The notes beneath the pieces were generated by a model, which saw nothing but the letters and a program-made list of their open reading frames with translations, made no database searches and had not been told where the DNA came from. A stretch of DNA of 64,000 bases from Ulvibacterium sp. (GTDB lineage: Bacteria > Bacteroidota > Bacteroidia > Flavobacteriales > Flavobacteriaceae), in assembly GCF_028285715.1 (NCBI RefSeq), contig NZ_JANQOO010000035.1:744001-808000 (forward strand). The letters are read 5' to 3'. Positions within the stretch are counted from its first letter, which is position 1, and each line of letters begins with the position of its first letter. Below are positions 53,791 to 61,697 of the stretch, in pieces. A program made the position numbers and the translations under genes.

Positions 53791-55893
53791 TTATGAACTC
53801 ACCAATTGTTTCTGCACATTGGTCGGAACAGATTGAAACGACGAAAATACAGAGGTAAAAGTTGCCTTGCCCTGGGTTAGGGAACGTAAACTTGTTGAAT
53901 ACCCATAGAGCTCGGCTTCCGGCGCATTACATTTTAGGATTTGATAACGATCTTCACTGTCAATTCCCAATATGACGGCCCTTCGTGATTGTAAATCGGT
54001 CATGACATTGCCCACCATATCTTCGGGGACCTTAATGGTCAATTCACGAATAGGTTCCAACAACTTGGGTTTGGCATTCAAAAAAGCCTCTTTAAAGGCA
54101 TGGGCCCCGGCAATTTTGAAAGAGATATCATTGGAATCTACCGAGTGCATCTTACCATCGTACACCATAACTCGGATATCCGTTACATAGCTTCCGGTCA
54201 ATGGGCCGGATTCCATGGTCTCCTGTATCCCTTTTTTTATTGAAGGTAGGTACCTCAAATCGATAACTCCTCCCACAATACAATTGTAGAAGATCAGCTT
54301 GCCTCCCCATGGGAGCTCTTCCTCTTCCTTGCCCCGAATATTGAAACCTTGAGGCTCAGGCATTCCCTCGATATAAGGTTCTATCTTTAAATGCACTTGG
54401 GCAAATTGCCCGGCTCCACCAGATTGCTTTTTATGCCTGTAATTGGCTGTGGCAGCCCGTTGAATGGTTTCCCTGTAGGCTATTCTTGGCTTTTCAAACA
54501 TGGCCTCCACATCATAAATGTTTTTTAAGGTCCAATCAATCGTAGCCAAATGCAATTCGCCCTGACATCCCAGTATCTGTTGTTTTAGCTCTCGGGAATA
54601 GGAGATTATCGCTGTTGGGTCTTGGCTATTGATTTTCCGCAAGGCATCCGTAAGTTTCTCCTCCTCGTTTCGCTTTACTGCAGAAACCGCCTTGCGTGTT
54701 CGGGATTCGGGATAGGCGATTGGCCGAATGGTGATAGGGTTTCCGACTTCATGTAATGTGTCGTTTGTCTCGGTATACTTTAACCGCAAAGTGGCCCCTA
54801 TATCCCCTACAACCAGACGGGAGACGGGCTCCCGTTTTTTGCCATCCATGATAAAAAGTTGGTGAAGAACCTCCGTTTCCCCATTTCTTGCATTCATCAA
54901 CTTTTCGTTGACGCTAATATTACCAGATTTAACCTTAAAAAAGGTAATCTGTCCCAAATTTGGTTGATAGACCGTCTTGAATACAAACAAAGAAGTAGGG
55001 GCTTCATTGGTTCGTTCCACGGCACGGCCTTCCAAGGTCTGTTCCGGTTTTAGGTCCGCCGCCGCCGGCGCCACATTGTCGATGAAGCCCATAAGGCGAC
55101 CACTTCCCATATCCTCCAGTGCCGAAACACAGAAAACGGGAAACAACTCGTGATTTAGCATACCGGCTTTAATGCCCTGTCTCATTTCATCTTCGTTCAA
55201 GGTGCCTTTTTCAAAAAACAGTTCCATCAATTCTTCATCATTTTCAGCTGCCTTCTCCACCAATTCATTGTGCAGTTGATCGGCCAACTCTTTTTGATCT
55301 TCCGGAATAGGATGTTTTTCCGGCTTGCCGCCACCTTCAGGAAACTTGTACAGCTTCATTTTTAACACATCGATTATGCACTGGGCCCCATCTATCCTGA
55401 GAGGATATTGAATCTTTATGGCATTTTTACCCACCAATTCGACCACACTCCTAAAACTATCTTCAAAATCAATACCCGCATGATCTATTTGGTTTATGAC
55501 AAAGACCGTGGGCTTATGATAATCCGAGATGTAGTTCCATATAATCTCAGTTCCAATTTCTACACCATGTTGTCCATTCAATACCGTGACAATGGTATCA
55601 GCCACACGAATGGAAGAAATAATTTCACCAATAAAATCATCCAGCCCGGGGGTATCTATGATGTTTATCTTGTAGTTGCGCCATTCTGTATGTAAAGGTG
55701 TTGCAAAGACCGAAGTTCCTCTTTCGTGTTCTATTTCATGATGATCGGATACTGTATTTCGATTTTCAACGGTACCTCGCCGGTTAATTAGTCCGGCCTC
55801 AAAAAGCATGGTCTCCGCCAAGGTAGTCTTTCCACTTTGGTGGGCCCCAACCAGTACTATGTTCTTAATGTGCTTGTCGTCGTATACCTTCAT
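53791..55893 (-). CDS. Elongation factor G-like GTPase
   Basis: 700 residues, full EF-G length. G1 is 'GAHQSGKTTLAE', switch I retains 'EIEHERGTSVF', G3 is 'DTPGLDDFIGE', and G4 reads 'INQID' instead of NKxD. Domains II to V follow, with 'GGAGQFAQVHLKIEPY' in domain IV and 'PIRELTIKVPEDMVGNVMTDLQSRRAVILGID' in domain V. Divergent switch I and G4 motifs indicate the second EF-G-like paralogue common in Bacteroidota rather than the main translocase. Its role may be in ribosome recycling or stress. No ribosomal protein genes are nearby. Confidence 0.88.
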   Translation of the reverse strand: MKVYDDKHIKNIVLVGAHQSGKTTLAETMLFEAGLINRRGTVENRNTVSDHHEIEHERGTSVFATPLHTEWRNYKINIIDTPGLDDFIGEIISSIRVADTIVTVLNGQHGVEIGTEIIWNYISDYHKPTVFVINQIDHAGIDFEDSFRSVVELVGKNAIKIQYPLRIDGAQCIIDVLKMKLYKFPEGGGKPEKHPIPEDQKELADQLHNELVEKAAENDEELMELFFEKGTLNEDEMRQGIKAGMLNHELFPVFCVSALEDMGSGRLMGFIDNVAPAAADLKPEQTLEGRAVERTNEAPTSLFVFKTVYQPNLGQITFFKVKSGNISVNEKLMNARNGETEVLHQLFIMDGKKREPVSRLVVGDIGATLRLKYTETNDTLHEVGNPITIRPIAYPESRTRKAVSAVKRNEEEKLTDALRKINSQDPTAIISYSRELKQQILGCQGELHLATIDWTLKNIYDVEAMFEKPRIAYRETIQRAATANYRHKKQSGGAGQFAQVHLKIEPYIEGMPEPQGFNIRGKEEEELPWGGKLIFYNCIVGGVIDLRYLPSIKKGIQETMESGPLTGSYVTDIRVMVYDGKMHSVDSNDISFKIAGAHAFKEAFLNAKPKLLEPIRELTIKVPEDMVGNVMTDLQSRRAVILGIDSEDRYQILKCNAPEAELYGYSTSLRSLTQGKATFTSVFSSFQSVPTNVQKQLVSS

Positions 55894-56568
55894 ATCGGAT
55901 GGTTTATGGGTTTAATTGATAAAACTAAAAATGTATGGATATGGAAAACATGACTTTTGTTAGCTTTCAACTTGTAGCCCTTTTGAGCTTAAAAACATAT
56001 GGCCTCGCCCAAAGCCCTGGAAATGCCACCAGTATCCACATGGGTCAATCCTTATCTTCCTTCCAATCCCTAAAACATAGATTTTCCTCGGTATGGAAGT
56101 TCTTTGCTTACATGGAAAAGCACTTGGGCATAGTTTTCCATTTTACGGTACCAATCCATAGTATGGCCACCATCGAATCTATTTTTTTGGGGTAATCTTA
56201 GTATCGTTTCTTCTCCTTGGACGGCACTTAGCGTGTAAAGCTTTTCCCATTTTAGGGTGCTTATTGGATTCCCTAACCCATGGTTTGGCATATCTGTCGC
56301 ATAGATTCCACCTGTCTTTCCTGCGGCATGGCATAAATAATCCGCCTAAACATTAAGTGAGCAACACTACAAACCACAGGAAACAGGATTATGATATACC
56401 TCTAATATACCAAATACAGTGCAAAAAGTCATCTAAAATTTACTTTATTCGACGCCGTTTGTCGATTAAATAGGCAATATAGGAGTATGGAACTGTCCTT
56501 GGCAGGTTATTTTTGTAGTTTTATTCGTTGCACTTAGTGTTGCAAAATTGAAAAAATTGATTGTTTTG
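55894..56568. other. Intergenic region with an eroded minus-strand ORF
   Basis: About 675 bp between divergent genes. A minus-strand frame open from ~56358 down to 56070 reads smoothly ('DYLCHAAGKTGGIYATDMPNHG', '...KNRFDGGHTMDWYRK...') but has no good start, no ribosome site and no family I recognise; it may be the remnant of a decayed gene. No other structure is convincing. Confidence 0.35.
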
Positions 56569-58035
56569 ATGAGAAACCACATAACGATATTGTTAGTTTT
56601 TTTATGTGTACTATACTCATGTTCCAATGACAATATTGAGCCCTTTGATCCAAATCCGGAACCTGATACTACAGAAAATCCGACGCCGACTCCCAATCCT
56701 ACACCTGAACCGGTGCTAGAGGTTAATGCGATTCCTGTCCAAACCCAAAGGAATGGCGATGCCAGCATAGGTTATCAATATCTTATCTCCGGTGATTATA
56801 TGAGTTCTGGAATTCCATATGATGCCTTTCTTACGGGTTTTGGGGAAAACAATGCAAACCTTTTGGGAAGAGCCGGTGATAATGCGGTTATTCCCCCTGA
56901 TTATACTGCGGTCACCGCTCCAAATGGCGTGCGTATTGTTGGTCCCAATTGTATGCAATGCCATGCGGCAAGGATTAACAATGAGTTCATCATTGGTCTG
57001 GGCAGTCATGATACCGATTTTACAATTGATAGAAGTGACGACATCACCCTTTTGAATTCTGCCATTTCGTTCTTGTACGGAGGACAGACGAGTGATGAGT
57101 GGGCCGCATATGATCAATTTAGAAAAAGTATCGTTGCCATTGGACCGAAGACTAAGACCGAAACACGAGGTGTTAATCCGGCTGATAAGATTACCCAGGT
57201 ATTGATTGCCCATAGGGATAAAAACACTTTGGAATGGTCCGATGAACCTTATGTGGAAATTGACAATGCGGTTATTCCGACGGATGTACCCGCTTGGTGG
57301 TTGCTCAAAAAGAAGAATGCCATGTTTTACCATGGTATTGGACGTGGAGATTTTTGTAAGTCCTTTATCGGTTCAAGCTTGTTGACCTTGACGGATAAGG
57401 CTAAAGCCGAAGAAGTTGACGGGAGGGTGGTTGATGTCTTGGCCTATATCTATAGTTTGGAACCGCCGGAATATCCTTTTGCCATAGATGCCACTTTTGC
57501 CGAAGAGGGAAAGGTTATTTTTGAGAATAAGTGCTCCAGTTGTCATGGAAATTATGGGAGCAACCCTACCTATCCCAATTATATGGTTTCGTTAAATTCC
57601 GTAGGGACCGATCCGGAACTTTCTAATCATTATAGCTTATCTTCCCCAACAAATGATTATTTTATGGACTGGTTCAATACGGGATGGTTCGGAACAAGCC
57701 CGAATCCTCTGGAAATTATTTCCGCAGGCGGGTATATTGCTCCACCACTGGATGGAATCTGGGCCACGGCGCCGTATTTTCATAATGGGTCGGTACCCAC
57801 TTTAGAAGACGTGCTGAATAGTTCGAACAGACCAAAATATTGGAGCAGGTCATATGATAATACCGATTATAATCAATTAAAAGTCGGATGGAACTACACA
57901 ACTGAAAGTTCCAAAGTGGATAAAAATACCTATGATACTACATTAACTGGATATGGTAATCAAGGACATATTTTTGGAGACGAACTTACCGATATCGATA
58001 GAGCGGCGCTCCTGGAATATTTAAAAACATTGTAA
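56569..58035 (+). CDS. Di-heme c-type cytochrome lipoprotein, peroxidase/RoxA-like
   Basis: 488 residues from the ATG at 56569; an in-frame TTG at 56548 would only lengthen the signal. The lipobox is 'LYSCSND', and a Pro/Thr-rich linker follows. Two CxxCH heme sites are present: CMQCH (Cys128) and CSSCH (Cys322). 'APPLDGIWATAPYFHNGSVPTLEDVL' is a motif shared by di-heme peroxidases and rubber oxygenases of the RoxA type, and 'DRAALLEYLKTL' ends the protein. It is a periplasmic redox enzyme of uncertain substrate. A glutaredoxin-like protein follows after 7 bp. Confidence 0.88.
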   Translation: MRNHITILLVFLCVLYSCSNDNIEPFDPNPEPDTTENPTPTPNPTPEPVLEVNAIPVQTQRNGDASIGYQYLISGDYMSSGIPYDAFLTGFGENNANLLGRAGDNAVIPPDYTAVTAPNGVRIVGPNCMQCHAARINNEFIIGLGSHDTDFTIDRSDDITLLNSAISFLYGGQTSDEWAAYDQFRKSIVAIGPKTKTETRGVNPADKITQVLIAHRDKNTLEWSDEPYVEIDNAVIPTDVPAWWLLKKKNAMFYHGIGRGDFCKSFIGSSLLTLTDKAKAEEVDGRVVDVLAYIYSLEPPEYPFAIDATFAEEGKVIFENKCSSCHGNYGSNPTYPNYMVSLNSVGTDPELSNHYSLSSPTNDYFMDWFNTGWFGTSPNPLEIISAGGYIAPPLDGIWATAPYFHNGSVPTLEDVLNSSNRPKYWSRSYDNTDYNQLKVGWNYTTESSKVDKNTYDTTLTGYGNQGHIFGDELTDIDRAALLEYLKTL

Positions 58036-58042
58036 GGCCAAG

Positions 58043-58651
58043 ATGAAAAGATCACCGTACTTCTTAATTTGTTTGTTTGTCCTTTTTAAGGCTTACGCAC
58101 AAGAACAACAAATAAAAATTGTAGTTGAGGAAATACCTAATCGTCTTGCTTTTTATGCGGTTAACGAAAACGATCAAGCTTTTGATGTTAAACTGACGAT
58201 TTCGGGAACCAATTTCAGACAAAGTCGGGCCACTCCTAGATTTACCAGGGTACCTGCCATATCCAAAGTGCATATGAAGACCATTATCCTAATGCGTGGC
58301 AAAAAACCTAACTATACGTACGATTTGGAAGTAAACGATAGCCTTTCCAAAAGGGCCTTACGGAAATCTGCAGAAAAAATAAAAATTAAGCCCAAAAAAC
58401 AGATTGTGGTATACGTTCCCAAAAGCTGTCTCAATTGTGATAGCTTGATCAATCCGTTAAACGAGGGACCTTACAAGTTTACTTTTTATGAGTTAGGAGA
58501 ACAACCGGAAATTGCCGAACAGTTGAATCGGTCTCTTGCCAATAGCATTGTCCTGGATTCCTTGGAAACCCCAATCGTTAACTTGGGAGGTAGACTCTAT
58601 ACCAAAATCGAGACTTACGACGAGCTTATTGAAGCACTGGAAGAAGAATAG
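58043..58651 (+). CDS. Exported protein with C-terminal glutaredoxin-like domain
   Basis: 202 residues with a signal peptide ending 'KAYAQ'. The first ~110 mature residues are a beta-rich domain without a clear family. The C-terminal ~85 residues resemble a glutaredoxin or thioredoxin fold: 'KKQIVVYVPKSCLNCDSLINPL' carries CxxC (CLNC), and 'ETPIVNLGGRLYTKIETYDELIEAL' matches the cis-Pro and end region. The gene is 7 bp downstream of the di-heme cytochrome, implying a periplasmic redox pair or a heme/Cys-reducing partner. Confidence 0.7.
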   Translation: MKRSPYFLICLFVLFKAYAQEQQIKIVVEEIPNRLAFYAVNENDQAFDVKLTISGTNFRQSRATPRFTRVPAISKVHMKTIILMRGKKPNYTYDLEVNDSLSKRALRKSAEKIKIKPKKQIVVYVPKSCLNCDSLINPLNEGPYKFTFYELGEQPEIAEQLNRSLANSIVLDSLETPIVNLGGRLYTKIETYDELIEALEEE

Positions 58652-58793
58652 ATCTCTACTTGGATTTCCTCATCATTTAATTCTATATATTTTTATTTTA
58701 TCCCGTTCTTCTTTTAGGAACCTTTATTTTTTCTTGCTGTATAAAACTATTTACCAAGTCATTGATCTTCATTACTTTAAATAGTTTTTGTTA

Positions 58794-58824
58794 TTGAAAT
58801 AATCCTAAGGAAATGTTAATTTTA
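58794..58824 (+). promoter_or_regulatory. Promoter candidate for the tandem micro-proteins
   Basis: TTG at 58794-58796, 20 bp, then TAATTTTA at 58817-58824, close to the Bacteroidota TTG/TAnnTTTG pattern with the last base different. It would produce a leader of about 210 bases before the first micro-protein ORF at 59044. Confidence 0.3.
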
Positions 58825-59043
58825 CATAAAATGGTACCTTTTATAACATAGTACTGTAACAAAATATATTTTAGATCGTCTATTAGTTGTAAGTCAATCT
58901 AAAAGCAATCATCCAATGAAAAGGTTACATCAACATTTAGTACGGCCCAAGATATATTTCACAGTAGGATTCGGTTGGAATACCGACCGGTTATATCATC
59001 AAAAAAATAGAAAGGAAACAACAAAATCAAAAAACTAAACATT

Positions 59044-59157
59044 ATGAAAGCATCAATAAGTAGAACGGTAACCGAATCCAAAACCTATAATTATTTTTCT
59101 TCCTTCAGGAACAGTAAAAGAGTAAAATGGGCGGAGAACAGAAACTTTACGCGATAA
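59044..59157 (+). CDS. Micro-protein, first of a tandem paralogous pair
   Basis: 37 residues: it starts MKASISRTVTESK, continues with 'NYFSSFRNSKRVKW' and ends 'FTR'. No family is recognised. The core is clearly related to that of the ORF 44 bp downstream ('ESKTYNYFSSFRNSKRVKW' versus 'ESRKNSFFSTFKDSKRVRW'), which supports coding. It is strongly basic and contains Phe and Trp, without Cys or a GG site, so it does not look like the peptide precursor at 45140. A 9-bp hairpin terminator follows the second copy. Confidence 0.6.
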   Translation: MKASISRTVTESKTYNYFSSFRNSKRVKWAENRNFTR

Positions 59158-59201
59158 AGCGATTAAACAACATTACATTCATCATCTAAAAACGAGAAAT
59201 C

Positions 59202-59318
59202 ATGAGAGCTTCATTTATCATAGAAAAGCCAACGGAATCCAGAAAAAATTCATTCTTTTCGACTTTCAAGGATAGCAAACGCGTACGTTGGGTGGCTTAC
59301 CGGCATCACACCCATTAA
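59202..59318 (+). CDS. Micro-protein, second of a tandem paralogous pair
   Basis: 38 residues, starting MRASFIIEKPTESRK and ending with a His-rich tail (YRHHTH). The shared core with the upstream ORF is E-S-x-x-x-x-(Y/F)-F-S-(S/T)-F-(R/K)-(N/D)-S-K-R-V-(K/R)-W. The start has a purine-rich site (AACGAGAAATC) just before ATG. The two are probably co-transcribed and end at the hairpin at 59341-59366. Function unknown; possibilities include membrane- or nucleic-acid-associated small proteins or secreted peptides. Confidence 0.6.
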   Translation: MRASFIIEKPTESRKNSFFSTFKDSKRVRWVAYRHHTH

Positions 59319-59340
59319 GGGAACACCAACGTAATGGCAC

Positions 59341-59366
59341 AAAGGCGCACTTAAGATGCGCCTTTT
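59341..59366 (+). terminator. Intrinsic terminator after the micro-protein pair
   Basis: AAAGGCGCA (59341-59349) and TGCGCCTTT (59357-59365) form a perfect 9-bp stem with a 7-base loop, followed by T residues on the plus strand. It lies 22 bp after the second micro-protein and 5 bp before the stop of the convergent methyltransferase gene, so it may act in both directions. Confidence 0.75.
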
Positions 59367-59370
59367 CACT

Positions 59371-60069
59371 TTATTCCTCTTTTTTTCGCGTAAAAGGAAC
59401 AAAGCGCACAGCCATTAAATCCTTACGTTTTATTTTTCCTTTCTTTTTAGTTAGTAGAACTAATTGACGTATCCCTCGGTGAGGGCCCAACGGAATAACC
59501 ATTCTACCTCCTTCCTTCAATTGCTCAATTAATTTGGGCGGAACTTGTTCCGCGCCGGCGGTGACCATGATGGCATCAAAAGGAGCCTCCTTGGGCCAAC
59601 CGTGATAGCCATCCCCTATTTTTACCCGAATGGTAGTGTAATGTAGGTTTTTTAATCTTTCCTCAGCGAGACGACCTAGCTTTTGAACAATTTCAATGGT
59701 GTACACGGAGTCTACAATTTCTGCCAGCACTGCGGCCTGATAGCCCGAACCGGTGCCGATTTCCAGCACCTTATGATATGGCTGAAGCTGAAGTATCTGG
59801 GTCATATACGCAACAATGTAGGGTTGGGAAATGGTCTGTCCCTCACCTATGGGTAATGGTCCATCCGTATAGGCCAATTCCCAGAGGTTTTTAGGAACAA
59901 ATTGGTGTCTTGGCACGCTCAACATGGCCTCCAATGTTGCCGCATCAGAAATGTCCCTATTCCTCAATTGTGTATTGACCATGTTTTCCCTTCGGGCCTC
60001 AAAATCAATTTGCCCCATACCCGTTCCCATAGAGAACAAAAATGCGTACACAAAAATTACACGATACAT
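59371..60069 (-). CDS. pcm: Exported protein-L-isoaspartate O-methyltransferase
   Basis: 232 residues with a signal peptide (residues 1-19, 'FVYAFLFSMGTGMGQ'), so it is probably periplasmic, unlike classical cytoplasmic PIMT. The family motifs are intact: 'VPRHQFVPKNLWELAYTDGPLPIGEGQTISQPYIVAYMTQIL' binds the isoaspartyl peptide, 'VLEIGTGSGYQAAVLA' binds S-adenosyl-methionine, and 'FDAIMVTAGAEQVPP' follows. It would repair isoaspartyl residues in envelope proteins; how SAM would be supplied there is unclear. No other repair gene is adjacent. Confidence 0.88.
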   Translation of the reverse strand: MYRVIFVYAFLFSMGTGMGQIDFEARRENMVNTQLRNRDISDAATLEAMLSVPRHQFVPKNLWELAYTDGPLPIGEGQTISQPYIVAYMTQILQLQPYHKVLEIGTGSGYQAAVLAEIVDSVYTIEIVQKLGRLAEERLKNLHYTTIRVKIGDGYHGWPKEAPFDAIMVTAGAEQVPPKLIEQLKEGGRMVIPLGPHRGIRQLVLLTKKKGKIKRKDLMAVRFVPFTRKKEE

Positions 60070-60157
60070 TTTAGCACAGATGCTATTTATCTCCTTGAAG
60101 TTATTTTAAAACGGCGAGAAAAAAAAGAAACCCGAAACTAAAACAAGGGTAAAAAGA

Positions 60158-60649
60158 CTATTCCAGCGAATCTTCGTCCAATTCCCGTATTTGGCCATAA
60201 TACGTAATACTGTTCCGATGTATGCTCTTTACCACTACGGTAGCCGATCTTGACTTAGTTATGAACAATGTAAAATTGAACCGCTCATCAGAATTCCCGG
60301 TGTTAAAGGTAACAATAATACTCTTGCCACTTCTTTTTCTTTTTACCCTGTAATCCCTGATTGCAGAATCAAATTCAATGGCCCCTCCTTCACCATAACC
60401 AATTCCCAATCGCATTTCCCCAAAGTAGGGAAGGAACCCCAAGGCACTATCCTTTTGGATTCTTACATAATTATCTATGGCAACAATACTGATGCTAGGT
60501 CGACCCAAAGGTGATGCCCGAGTGGCCTCGAAAACAAAATGTTTTGAATCTAATAAACTTTTAACCAGGTCAAGACTATTTTGCGGTTGTTTTTGGGCAA
60601 AAATAACGTCGCATCCTATATGGAAGACCAGTATGAGCAAAACTTTCAT
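60158..60649 (-). CDS. DUF4251 family exported protein
   Basis: 163 residues from the ATG at 60649; an ATG six bases upstream and a TTG at 60697 are in frame, but an AGAGGA ribosome site sits at normal distance from 60649. Signal peptide 'KVLLILVFHIGCDVIFAQ'. The DUF4251 core is 'FVFEATRASPLGRPSISIVAIDNYVRIQKDSALGFLPYFGEMRLGIGYGEGG', matching the paralogue at 43316. Function unknown. It is a single gene upstream of the methyltransferase gene (88 bp). Confidence 0.82.
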   Translation of the reverse strand: MKVLLILVFHIGCDVIFAQKQPQNSLDLVKSLLDSKHFVFEATRASPLGRPSISIVAIDNYVRIQKDSALGFLPYFGEMRLGIGYGEGGAIEFDSAIRDYRVKRKRSGKSIIVTFNTGNSDERFNFTLFITKSRSATVVVKSIHRNSITYYGQIRELDEDSLE

Positions 60650-60748
60650 TTTCATTCCTCTTCTATTGGATTTTAAAATCCACACGAATCGTTCCAAACT
60701 TTGGTCGTCCTGTGCTTTTTAAAGGTATTATCTTTTCAATTAAAACAA

Positions 60749-60778
60749 AATGCCCTGGCCTAATAGAACCAGGGCATT
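60749..60778 (-). terminator. Intrinsic terminator downstream of the lipoprotein gene
   Basis: AATGCCCTGG (60749-60758) and CCAGGGCATT (60769-60778) form a 10-bp stem with a 10-base loop. On the minus strand it is followed by TTGTTTTAATTG, giving a T-rich tail. It ends the gene at 60802. Confidence 0.75.
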
Positions 60779-60801
60779 GATGCGTTCTTTAGAATCTCTA
60801 T

Positions 60802-61593
60802 TTAATCCTTCAAGGAAATATCCTCTTTCGTTCCATCAGGATAGGTAACTATTGCTTTGTCATCACAGGTTCCGTCACCGAAATCTACGGATACGGCCAA
60901 ACCATTTTTATCCACGGTCATAGTACCCTTGTTCAAATACCCACATCCAAGGTTTCCTTCCAATGTAGTCCCTACGGCCACTTTGTATGTATTTCCATCC
61001 AACAAAAGCGTCCAGTTCCCGGAGATGGTGAATATACTTTCGGCCAAACTCTGGTCAAAAACGAATCCCAATGTTTTGGTTCCATTTTCAGCTATGACCG
61101 AATCATCCGCCAAAGTAACGGTCATGTCACTGGTAACTGAAAAAGTAATACTGTTGCCTTCCGAATTTCCTCCCACGGTAAAACTCCTCGTCCCGTTCAA
61201 TTTTATGTCTCCTACGTAAAAATCGGTGTACGTGGCAGTAAATGAAGCCGATTCATTTTCGGTGGCGTAAACTACGTTCAATGTCCCATTAACGTTTTCT
61301 GTGCCATTAAGCACACAATTGTTAAAAGTTACATTGAAACCTGTTTCATTATATGAAGCGGAATAGCACTCTTCATTCTTGGCGGATTTGGCGGTATTGC
61401 CCATGTAGAGTTCGGAAATTACGCTATCCGCGACACCGGACACACCATCGGTTTCCAAAATTGTCTTTACTTCTGCCTCCGTAAATTCAAAATCTTGATT
61501 ATTGTCGTCCGAATCGTTACTACAGCTTAGTGCAAATAAAGCTACGGCACATAATAAGGCGAAACGGTTGCTCAGATTCATCAACTTGTTCAT
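60802..61593 (-). CDS. Bacteroidota lipoprotein of unknown function
   Basis: 263 residues. The lipobox is 'FALSCSND'. After a short helical region (with a 'NTAKSAKNEECYSASYNETGFNVTFNNCVLNGTENVNGTLNV' stretch), the body is a repetitive beta-sheet protein rich in Thr, Gly and Asn, with Cys pairs near 'NEECYS'/'NNCVLNG' and 'LGCGYLN'/'GTCDDK'. The strands suggest a beta-solenoid or barrel-like fold. The family is not recognised. It ends at a strong terminator and is probably surface or periplasmic. Confidence 0.7.
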   Translation of the reverse strand: MNKLMNLSNRFALLCAVALFALSCSNDSDDNNQDFEFTEAEVKTILETDGVSGVADSVISELYMGNTAKSAKNEECYSASYNETGFNVTFNNCVLNGTENVNGTLNVVYATENESASFTATYTDFYVGDIKLNGTRSFTVGGNSEGNSITFSVTSDMTVTLADDSVIAENGTKTLGFVFDQSLAESIFTISGNWTLLLDGNTYKVAVGTTLEGNLGCGYLNKGTMTVDKNGLAVSVDFGDGTCDDKAIVTYPDGTKEDISLKD

Positions 61594-61697
61594 TTAAAAA
61601 GATTTAGGGTTACAACACCTAAAACGTAATTGAAAGCTATTTAGTATGTATTTAAGCTTTGCCCATGAAACGCGAGGACCTGATCAAGCAAAGAAAA

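Noticed and set aside
55935-56195. Plus-strand ORF with a signal-peptide-like beginning (MDMENMTFVSFQLVALLSL)
   Set aside because: The rest has no protein-like pattern and overlaps the opposite frame; the hydrophobic start looks coincidental.
56070-56358. Minus-strand ORF reading smoothly (ending ...SKELPYRGKSMF) upstream of the EF-G-like gene
   Set aside because: No plausible start or ribosome site, no recognised family, and an overlapping plus-strand ORF of similar length; at most a decayed gene remnant, so noted only in the intergenic entry.
56716-57333. 205-codon minus-strand ORF
   Set aside because: Antisense to the di-heme cytochrome gene; no protein features of its own.
58916-59038. 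40-codon ORF (MKRLHQHLVRPK...) just upstream of the tandem micro-proteins
   Set aside because: Shares no motif with the pair and has an ordinary A-rich tail; it may simply be the 5' leader. Only the paralogous pair is supported.
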